Source of the DNA: Valencia hispanica
Taxonomy: Eukaryota; Chordata; Actinopteri; Cyprinodontiformes; Valenciidae
NCBI GenBank assembly: GCA_963556495.2
Contig: OY747705.1
Coordinates: 37,119,798-37,183,797, forward strand
Direction: 5' to 3'
Length of the DNA stretch: 64,000 nt
Each line of letters opens with the position of its first letter. Positions within the stretch are counted from its first letter, which is position 1. Below the pieces are notes generated by a model, which ran no database searches, had not been told where the DNA came from, and was given only the letters and a program-made list of their open reading frames with translations. The position numbers were made by a program, and so were the translations under genes. Of this stretch, positions 56,401 through 64,000 are shown piece by piece.

Positions 56401-56689
56401 ATGCTGGAAACGGATAACGATTAAATTAACAAACATCGCATGACAAAACATTTCAATAACGTACCTTTGAGCACTCATCTAAATGCGGCCCTTCCAGGTG
56501 TATTTGAAGAAACAAAGTTTTCTCACACGTAGTGGTCCCAATGAGAGTAAAATAAATTGGTCCGTACGACTCCGATATGCTCAGATCACCATCAACGATG
56601 ATTAGATCGAGCTGACCTTTAAGTGTGTTGCTGCCTCTTAGTGGTGATGCCAGGCGGTACCACTAAAATAACTTAATAGACCTCTAAAC

Positions 56690-57140
56690 TAGGTTTAAAT
56701 CTAGACGTTGATTAAACATCTAAATCAAGGCTAAATCTAAACTTTACTGTATATTGATCAATGGCAATTCAAATTATTTAAGTCCAATATTTGGACACCA
56801 GTTGTGCAACTTAGAGTTATTTTTTTGATCACTGTTCATTATTTAATGTATTTAATTAAATCATCTAAATTTGGTCTTAAAAGAGACTTGATATGACGTA
56901 TTTATTTAGACGTTTAAATCGACTCTAAATCTAAACTACATTGTACATTGATCAATGACTGTTAAAAATGTTTTAATCCATCACTTGCCATCATTTACAC
57001 AACTTACAGTTATTTTATTATTTAATATTGATTAATTAATGTATTAAATTCTATCGTCTAGATTCGGGCTAAAATATAAACCAATTATAGACGGGCTAAT
57101 TTTGGTTTGAATTTAGACGACACGTCTAATAGACGTCTAT
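56690..57140. repeat. Two diverged AT-rich tandem units
   Basis: Unit 1 (about 56700-56905) and unit 2 (about 56915-57095) share in order: agacgttgattaaa/agacgtttaaatcg, taaatctaaact, tacattgatcaatg, cttacagttattt/cttagagttattt, tatttaatgtatttaa-like. Unit length is about 210 bp, identity about 70 percent. The end has agacgtctatt palindromic words. It may be an internal part of a DNA transposon. Confidence 0.55.
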
Positions 57141-58539
57141 TGCTCAGTGGGTGAGAGCCTGTGTGTTGGGAACTGCAGGAAGGCTTAGTACGGGGAGACC
57201 CACAGATTTCCTTCCCGGAGCAACAGTTGGTGACGGGATTCTTCCTTCACAAGGACACCAGCCGGTGAGTACAAAATCTGACGCATGAAAGAGTAAAAAA
57301 AAGTAAAAGAAAAGAGAAATAGGCCTACTGGGTCAGGCACCCAAGCGCAGGTCTGGGACCTCACAAATAAAAAAAGGTCGGGGACCTTTAATGCAAGTCT
57401 GGGACTTTGCAAATAAAGACAAAGATCTTGGATCTTTGATTGATGGTCGGGGACCTCACAATGAAAATCCATGGTAAAACAGAATAGGACTGGGGTTGGA
57501 TTCCAGCAAAACGCGCAGAGCTCTGGGCTCTTAGATCAATTAGAATTAATAAATAATAATGATAATGATAGTAGTAATGAAAAAACAGAGAAAACATGAT
57601 AATAAAATACATAATGATATTGATGAGTAATAAACCGGTTGTGTGACTGTGAGTGTGTGAATGGAGACTTCTTCTTTCTGAAGCAGCAGGGTGGAGTTAA
57701 CCACCAGTAGCTGGTTTTATCAAAGCTCTGTTGGCTGTTAAAGTAGGCTGAGAAGAGTCTCATGGTTAGAAAATTGAGTAAATAGCACTACAATAAGATA
57801 AATAGATCAGATAAAAGAGAAATAATAGCTGAATTTCATTCATTAACATGGGAATGATAAATATTAAAAATTGAAAAAAAATAAAAACAGCAAAATGTAA
57901 CTTATCAAAATAAGGGAAAAAAACAGCAAAGAAGATTTAAAGGAGATGCTAAAAGTATGTATTGTAAAAGAAAAGACAATACAACAACTTTTTGAATAAG
58001 AGATTATGAATTTGAAGGACGATTAACAGAGGAATTTTGCGCACTTCTAGTGGTTGCGATCTAAAATAAAACCAAAATGATCGAAAATTGAAGAAAAAGC
58101 ATGGGCCGACTCAACAAAGGGATAGCTTAAAGAAGCAAAGCAAATGGAGAAAAAAGGGGTCGTGACAGGTAGACGTAGCGTAATAAACGACTGATAGAGA
58201 AGCAGATGTGCTTTTTAACACCCAGGAGGATGACAAATGTTTCAACTTTCTGTTCTCTCCTAAAGTTCAACAAAAGAAAGTGAAAGATAAAACTCTCACT
58301 TCCATATTTTTAAAAATCCTCTGAAGAGGAACGAACACCGCTTTACCCTGATCTTAATGATTCATCCAACACAAGCGACCCCTTTTGCGCATTTGCCGGT
58401 GCGTCAGCACCGGCAAATGCGCTAATCTAAGTCTGATCTAAGTCTTCAGTCCACTATTGGGTGAAACATGGTGCTGAGCCATAATGATAAAATGCTGACT
58501 GAAAAATGTAAAAAACATTTTTAACACAGTTTAAAAAAT
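57141..58539. other. Unassigned; short ctgggacct repeats and a perfect palindrome
   Basis: Words ggtctgggacctcacaaata (57350), gtcggggacctttaatg and gtcggggacctcacaatg (57455) recur about every 50 bp at 57345-57470. A leader-like segment 57170-57250 (tggtgacgggattc, gccggtgagtac) resembles a retroviral primer region with donor but no LTR or frame supports it. The rest is A/T-rich. Confidence 0.3.
58387..58422. repeat. Perfect 36-bp palindrome
   Basis: Arms gcgcatttgccggtgc (58387-58402) and gcaccggcaaatgcgc (58407-58422) are exact reverse complements of 16 bp with the 4-base spacer gtca. G/C-rich arms in an A/T-rich neighbourhood would form a stable hairpin or cruciform. Confidence 0.95.
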
Positions 58540-58899
58540 TTGCTAAGTGATGGTTTGCTAAACACAAAAGAGAGAAAAGACCTGTGTTTGAATTTTTATT
58601 GTTTTCCTAGCACTCCTCCTGCACTAAAGCCCAATCCACCATTCGTTTCAAGCATTCTTAAAAGTTACCCAAGCTTGCCAGTAAACGGAAGCAATGCGGA
58701 GGTGAAATCTAAAGCAACACTACCTCCCCCGCTCCTTGATAAGGAGGGGGGAGATACGTTTTGTGAGCTGTATGCATTCTCTGAGAGAGTAAGCGACAAG
58801 GACGGGGACCTGCATGTAGTGCTGTTTCCAAAAAGTTGGAATTCCCTAAGTACAAGGCAACTGTTACTCTATAATAATAACATTGAAGAACTTAGCTAA
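58540..58899 (+). pseudogene. Proline-rich open frame, possibly retroviral gag-like
   Basis: A 119-codon frame. After an unremarkable start it has STPPALKPNPPFVSSILKSY, LPVNGSNAEVKS and ATLPPPLLDKEGG, proline-rich stretches of the sort found in retroviral gag. There is no zinc knuckle or late-domain PPPY. It lies 1.4 kb before the retroviral LTR at 60300. The link to gag is a guess. Confidence 0.2.
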
Positions 58900-60299
58900 T
58901 ATTTTGAATGATATTCATGGGATGTCTGGGAGATCTCGTATAGTAGAAAAGAAAAAGTTTAATAATGGCTAATTATGAGCAGAGTGATTTTATTTTGAAA
59001 TTCAAGCGGATGTCTACAGGTACTGTGGGGTAGCGACAGCTGGGTAGGCTACGTGTGGATTTATTATTTGTGACAAGCGGCATCTTCAGATGCTTGCCTC
59101 TAAATTTTAATGACAGAAAGGTACATGTTGAAGGGAACAATCTCGCTAGGCCCTGGGTTAGAGACTGCAAAGAAGAGAGGAAATTTTTTCGTTACAGGAT
59201 TACCGTAGGACAGAATTTAGTAACGCACTCCAAAATTCAACTTTAGTTACCATAACACACTGAGTATAAGCGCACTTCAATATTTACACTCAATGGAAGG
59301 GTTGCTAATTGGATAAAATGTGGGTTATGTGTTGAGAGGAAAGGGTCTGATTAAGCAGGAAAGATGTCTGACCTACACCTGAGATTGGGAAAGGTTGCCG
59401 GCCCTGGCCCAATCTGAGTTGAATAACGGGACCGAATTTTTGGACATCCAGCAACAGACCCCTCCACATATAATCATAATAATAAGGTAATTTGTAGAAT
59501 CTTTATGAAGGAGCAGATAAACAGAGAGCGAGGAATGGAGAATGTGATAAATGTTTTATTGTGGAAGAATCAGTTACTGATTATGTGATTGTACTGAAGG
59601 GAGTAGAGAATGAAAGGAAAAAAGTAATGGTAGTGAATGAAGCCAGATGGACAAGGGCAACTCTACCAAAATCCACCCTAAATTAACTGCCTCATGGGCA
59701 GTTCCATGCCTCCTGTGTTATCCTCCAGTTCAGGAATCGGATTACAATCAATGGGGAAGGTTAAAGCGGAAGGTTTGAACCAGATTAGTTTTCAATGTAT
59801 GTGTTTAAATTGAAGTTGGAGTGGATGCGAAGGGAAGAGCCTGTCACCTCTGTGGTATGAAGGGTTGAAGCCCAGAAATGTCATGTGAACAGAGGCAGAG
59901 ATATGATCACAGAGGGGGACCACAAGAGAGAGAGAAAAAGCCACCCCACCCACATGCTACAGAACTTTGCTGAATGGAGATTCATTGTGGAAGAAATTTA
60001 ATGTTCTGTTTTGTGTAGTTCACATACTGATAGTTACAGATGGTTACTATGTGTCTCTTCTTTATGACATGGTGACCAATCTGATTATGTGACACTGTAT
60101 GTAGGTCAGGTCAAACCTGCTGATTCAGACTCTTACAGCCTGGGTTGGCATGGCAACTCTCTTTTACGTCTAAGAACGTCCTGACATACATTGATTATGC
60201 TTCTATATCAAATCTTCTACACCTAATGAGTCAAATGCCTACCGACTGAGAAATGTTTGTTTGTAATGTCATAGGTGATAGACTCTTGATTACTGAACC
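58900..60299 (+). other. Unassigned; U3 of the retroviral LTR is expected near its right end
   Basis: No coding frame or motif seen. If the LTR ending at 60454 has a normal length its U3 starts somewhere between about 59800 and 60200, but the start cannot be fixed without the 3' LTR, which is outside the window. Confidence 0.3.
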
Positions 60300-60454
60300 T
60301 ATATAATCCTGTGTCTTGTTTTGGAAGGCAGGTCAGTATTGCATACTTTCTCTGTTAACGCTGTACCTCCTTGTGTTGATCAACCGAGTAAGTATAACCT
60401 CCAAGAATCTGAAGGAATCTCTCTCATCTCTTTTATTAAAGAACTTCGATAACA
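60300..60454 (+). promoter_or_regulatory. Endogenous retrovirus 5' LTR end (promoter, R, U5)
   Basis: TATATAAT at 60300-60307, an R region that would begin near 60330 (ggtcagtattgc), ATTAAA poly-A signal at 60435-60440 and an LTR end at ...cgataaca (60454). The order TATA, R, poly-A signal, CA end, primer site is that of a retroviral LTR. The coding region follows on the same strand. Confidence 0.6.
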
Positions 60455-60457
60455 ATT

Positions 60458-60475
60458 TGGCGCTAACGTGGATTC
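60458..60475 (+). promoter_or_regulatory. Retroviral primer binding site
   Basis: TGGCGCTAACGTGGATTC starts three bases after the LTR end. TGG plus a CCA-complementary start is required for tRNA priming. The specific tRNA was not determined. This differs from the Lys-type site of the 11.7-23.2 kb element, so they belong to different lineages. Confidence 0.55.
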
Positions 60476-60939
60476 CAGCGAGCGGAAGGACTGGAAGAGA
60501 GCCACCAAGAAGTCACAAAAGACCCGGAGAGGAGCAGCCCCCGGCCTTTGAACCTCCGTATAGCCTTTAAGGAGCAGGAAGGGACTTGGTCCTCTCGTTT
60601 CAGACCAACCGCCGCCTGGAATTCAAACCCGGTCTCTCCTTGAGAGAAGGGATAACGGTGAGAGTGATTCTTTCCATAAAAATGTATTAGTCTGTTGAAA
60701 AAAAAAAAAAAAAAAGGTAGCATTTTTATATACTTTTGCTTTGAAAAATAAGATAAACAAGTGTTTTTCTGTGCTTTGATAACAAGAAAGAGTGCTGATC
60801 TGTTTTGGTTCTCTAAACAAACTGGGGCTGTTTAATTAATCTCAAGTACTTAACCAGCGGGTGAGTTTTTAGTATTTTTTCGTCAAAAAAGAAAGTATTC
60901 CTACAGTTTAAAAATATAATAAAATAGCAGTGCATAAAA

Positions 60940-61119
60940 ATGGGGTCTGTAAACTCAAGTTCTCCTCCTTCAGACAGTAAAATATGTTGTTTGATGGCTG
61001 AAAAGTACGGGACAGAAATCCTGGACTATGTAAATTTCTGGATATCTGAGTGGAACTTCCCTATCGGGGGCAGTTTAGACGTGTCTGAACTCCAAAAGAT
61101 TGGAAAAAAATTGACCTAG
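60940..61119 (+). pseudogene. Endogenous retrovirus gag, matrix start
   Basis: The ATG at 60940 opens MGSVNSSSPPS, a start with glycine at position 2 and serine nearby, as needed for N-myristoylation and membrane targeting of Gag. The frame stops after 59 codons at TAG (61117-61119), just behind a run of seven A; a one-base slip there would explain the break, since the reading is continued in another frame from 61143. No restored sequence is given. The 480-bp leader (60476-60939) before it is non-coding. Confidence 0.6.
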
Positions 61120-61142
61120 AATGGGAACGACTTAAAAACACT

Positions 61143-61550
61143 ATGTTTGTGCGGGGTACTGACTATAAAAAGTTTGAAAAGCTTAAACGTTGTTGGGAGA
61201 CCTGGATGAATGAAGCAAAGCGAAAAGCCGGTTTTAGAAATTTAGGGGGTTGTATGGATAATTGTGGCACTGTGACGGGCAGAACTGATAATACGTCTTT
61301 AAAACTTGATGGCTCCACACGTAAACACAATAAAAAGCAGACACGTTTTCGGAAACAACCATTCGCGCCAGCGGATCTCACATCAACAGATGAACATGTC
61401 AGACCTTCATGTCCTGAGATGGTTAGATCTATACAAAATCTGCCTAGACCTCCTCCATATGTTTCAGACAAGGAGATGATTGGAGATCTACAAGCGCTCT
61501 CCATGACGAAGTTGGATCCGGAGCTGGACTGTGCTCCACCGACGCACTAA
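61143..61550 (+). pseudogene. Endogenous retrovirus gag, matrix/late-domain segment
   Basis: A 135-codon frame, basic in the first half (KRKAGFRNLGG, KHNKKQTRFRKQPF), ends in PPPY at residues 103-106 within NLPRPPPYVSD. PPPY is the late-domain motif that recruits budding machinery. The frame ends at 61550; a further open piece (61572-61763) continues a proline- and glutamine-rich stretch. No capsid major homology region is found before the nucleocapsid at 61853. Confidence 0.65.
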
Positions 61551-61852
61551 TCAACGACGGCTACGAAAGAAGTGAAGGGGGAAGCAGCCAATCCCAAGCA
61601 AGCAGAGGTGGGTCAAAAAGATGATGGGCAGCAGGGACAACCAGAGGCATGCGCCGGAATGTCCAAAAAGGCGGAGCCCAAACGAGAGCGACAGCCTGAT
61701 TCACCAATCCCCCAGAGCAACAGCCCACCGATCCAGAGTACCGCACATCAAATCAATTTGTAAACAAGCTGCCATCTTGCTGTCCTCCTTCTTCCAGAAC
61801 GAGAAAAGACAGCAGGACAGGAGGGAAACAAAATCTTGCTGAGGTAAGATTC

Positions 61853-62155
61853 ATGAAGAGGAGAGAAAATGACTTAAAGACAAAAAGAGAAAGTGATTTG
61901 CATAATGCGGCTCTGACGATGTACTCAGCCGTAACACAGGGGCACAGGATGAGAGGCCGACGCCATTTCAGAGGTGAACAAAGACACAGAGTGCAACACC
62001 ACAGTCGCCCGCAGTCAGCTGATAACCGCAGAGTTTCACCAGAGGACAATGACCGTTGCTATCGCTGCTGGAGACGTGGACATTTTCAAGACCAATGTGG
62101 GCAGGCTCCAGCACCCACACAGAGAGGCCGTCACCAAGCCAGCTGGGCTAGCTGA
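61853..62155 (+). pseudogene. Endogenous retrovirus gag, nucleocapsid with zinc knuckle
   Basis: A 100-codon frame, basic (RRENDLKTKRESD, RMRGRRHFRGEQRHR). Residues 69-82 read CYRCWRRGHFQDQC, a CX2CX4HX4C knuckle, intact. This is the RNA-binding end of Gag. Only about 90 bp separate it from the previous piece, too little for a capsid domain of about 200 residues. After its stop a frame with EAYKALPILSLKI leads towards the protease. Confidence 0.75.
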
Positions 62156-62527
62156 CTAAGAAAATGTTCCAGTAATGACCAGAAAGGAGAATTCTCAATT
62201 TTGCCCACTGATGGATCTGCAGGTCTGACATGCACAAAAACACACACAGACAGATCCAATCACATTGAAAGAGATAAACAAAATGTTTTTTGTGATAAAA
62301 AAACTTGTTGTTGACAATGAGAAATTCATAATTTCCAATGAAAATTCTGCTCTTTGCAAGGAAGAATCTGCTTTTTGCTCTAATGAAACTAACCCTCACA
62401 ACTTGATTACAGAAGCCATTGAACATTTAGAGAAACAACAAACAACACCAACTGGTACTTATGCTCATCTCACTTCAGAAGCATACAAGGCCTTACCTAT
62501 TCTGTCTCTAAAAATTTTGGATCATCT

Positions 62528-62884
62528 GTGGAATTCATGGTGGATTCCGGAGCCACGCACTCTATTCTGAAAAATACGGAACTACAACCACATCCAAAAA
62601 TGAGCGGCAACCATGTTTTTTCTATTTCTGCGTCCCGTCAGGTGGTAAAAGAACGTTTTAACTACCCTCTTCGCTGTCAGCTGGGAGAGGGGCCAGTTTT
62701 CAAACACGGTTTTCTGATTTCTCAACAATGTCCTGTAAATTTATTAGGAAGAGACCTGATGTGCAAACTAAATATTGCTCTTTTTTCATCACCACAAGGC
62801 ATCCAAGTTGTACCAGCTCAGGAGGACTCAGTGTTGACGGCAGTGAAATACAGCCCTCACGACCTCAAACATCAATATGAGTGA
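62528..62884 (+). CDS. Endogenous retrovirus protease, open frame
   Basis: A 118-residue frame carries MVDSGATHSI, with the DSG/DTG-type catalytic aspartate (residue 6), and NLLGRDLMCKLN near residue 72, the G-R-D block of the second half of the retropepsin fold. Length is normal. No stops occur. It would be expressed as part of a Gag-Pro-Pol readthrough or shifted product, and the upstream stops would now prevent that. The listed start is arbitrary (GTG); the real N-terminus is set by cleavage. Confidence 0.75.
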   Translation: MEFMVDSGATHSILKNTELQPHPKMSGNHVFSISASRQVVKERFNYPLRCQLGEGPVFKHGFLISQQCPVNLLGRDLMCKLNIALFSSPQGIQVVPAQEDSVLTAVKYSPHDLKHQYE

Positions 62885-62887
62885 AAG

Positions 62888-63370
62888 GTGAAAGAAGGTA
62901 CAAAAACCAAATCCCTCCTTGATTTGGCGCAGAAACTGGTGAGTCTAGCATCTGTTTTTATGCCAGAAGGAGACCTCCATTGCACATCACACACTTCTAC
63001 AGGATCGGACACGGAGTATGAGCAGACATGGTTTGGCTCAGACAGAGACACATTGAACATAACTTCCGTGGTTTGGGACACACATTCAGCTGCACTGAAT
63101 GTCTACCTCACATCTGAACAACAAACACTTTACCGATTTCACGAAAATCCATACATTTCTCTTTCTCAACCGGCTGGGGTGAAATGGGAAATTGTGGAAA
63201 AACTTGTTCAGTCAGTTTCTGATTGGGAGCAAACACAGCGCGACACCTCCGTTTTTCATTCAAAATCTGCGCACCTTTTTAAACACCCACTCCATTGCAC
63301 TCTGCAGGTCACCAGAGTAGGTCATTTAATTGACTCTGAGGAGATGCTGTCACACGCATTTCTACATTAA
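62888..63370 (+). pseudogene. Endogenous retrovirus protease-RT connecting region
   Basis: A 160-codon frame with VFMPEGDLHCTSHTSTGSD, DTEYEQTWFGSDRDTLNI and NPYISLSQPAGVKWE, WEQTQRDTSVFHSK. From memory, several fish class-I-like retroviruses carry such a segment (LHCT...YE...PHISLAK...W) between protease and RT. Its function is unknown to me. The frame is open and stops at 63370, shortly before the RT. Confidence 0.5.
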
Positions 63371-63419
63371 AAAACCACAGAGAAAAATGCAGAAATCAAC
63401 CCCTCAATACCCCTCCCCC

Positions 63420-64000
63420 TACAGCAGATCTCATCTGACTTGTGGGCATAAAATTCATATGATGTGGGTTTAATTAAGGGTTGTAATCCTGTCAAAATCA
63501 CACCAAAGTTATCCTTTCGTCCAGTTCAACGCCAGTACCCGTTAAAGGCTGAAGCAGTTCGTGGAATAAAACCAGTGTTTGATGCTCTGTTAAACTCGGG
63601 GACAATTATCGAATGCACGTATTCCCCGGTCTGATGTCCAATTTTTCCAGTGAAAAAAGTCAGAGACACAGGTGAAGAATGAAGTTTCGTGTTAGATCTG
63701 AAACGGACAAATGAATCAATAATTCCTGATGCCGCCAGTTCGCCGAACCCGTCTACTATTCTGTCACAGGTTCCACCTTCAGCTACTCATTTTTCAGTTG
63801 TTGACCTGAGTAATGCGTTCTTCAGTGTGCCAGTGGACCCGGACAGCCAGTTCTGGTTTGCTTTTGAGTATGAAGGGAAAGGTTACATGTTTACCCGCTT
63901 CCCACAGGGGTACATCGAGTCTCCTACCATTTTTAACATGGCACTTAAAGAGAGTTTGGAGGGACTAGAACTGTCTCCCGGATCAGTTCTGATTCAGTAT
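63420..64000 (+). pseudogene. Endogenous retrovirus reverse transcriptase, N-terminal part, stops, runs off window
   Basis: The frame contains VGLIKG, RPVQRQYPLKAEAVRGI, FPVKKVRDTGE, SFVLDLKR, THFSVVDLSNAFFSVPV (first catalytic aspartate, VDL), SQFWFAFEYEGKG and FPQGYIESPTIF (PQG block). Stops occur at about 63450 (WA stop NS), 63632 and 63689. The YxDD box lies beyond the window. The motifs resemble class I (gamma/epsilon-like) retroviral pol of fish. It is inactive as sequenced. Confidence 0.75.

Overview
The window reads as a piece of ray-finned (teleost) fish nuclear genome, probably a percomorph. The evidence is the mixture of repeats, all family types common in teleosts: two L2/Maui-like LINE families, two Rex3 (RTE) copies, two Tc1-like transposons, a ZBED5/Charlie-like hAT, short MITE-like repeats, LTR elements and one endogenous retrovirus, with long GT, AT and GATA microsatellites. 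The species call is inference. I see no bacterial genes, operons, CRISPR array, rRNA or convincing tRNA. Almost every long reading frame belongs to a transposable element, and no complete host gene is visible; only a few short exon-like stretches are candidates.

Layout. 1-8.3 kb: an old, decayed L2 copy (family 2, + strand) interrupted by a probable solo LTR (306-1116) and by a younger L2 copy of another family (family 1, - strand, 3539-8010, 9-bp target duplication ctttttaat). 8.3-24.8 kb: a second family-1 L2 copy (+ strand) split by an 11.5-kb LTR element on the - strand (11750-23239), itself hosting a Rex3 LINE (12819-15715, 12-bp target duplication). The LTR element has a Lys-type primer site, a polypurine tract and LTRs that differ at only about 7 of 444 positions, but I recognise no gag, pol or env in it. 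24.8-32.4 kb: low-information sequence with a LINE RT fragment, a Nimb/I-like LINE C-terminus, microsatellites, half a Tc1 element, an AT array and a GC-rich island. 32.4-36.9 kb: a near full-length but broken family-2 L2 (- strand) inside or beside a relative of the first solo LTR. 37-47.3 kb: exon-like remnants, a telomere-like interspersed repeat, a degenerate Tc1, several LINE/SINE tails, a candidate terminal coding exon (43189-43387) and a shortened family-2 L2.

48.1-51.3 kb: a hAT element bounded by 8-bp target duplications (ttctaatc), whose transposase is split by a 971-bp DNA transposon. 52.9-55.5 kb: a second Rex3 copy that keeps its 5' end and lacks its 3' end. 55.5-60.3 kb: mostly unassigned, with two near-perfect hairpins and an old AT-rich tandem duplication. 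60.3-64.0 kb: the 5' part of an endogenous retrovirus (LTR end, primer site, broken gag without a visible capsid region, an open protease frame, and RT with stops) that runs off the window.

The elements do not work together. They form layers of insertions, and target duplications let the order be read. I found no convincing new system. The items most worth a second look are the coding-poor LTR element with young LTRs, the hairpins at 55710-55781 and 58387-58422, the possible spliced-and-reintegrated L2 copy at 9584-11749, and the exon candidate at 43189-43387.
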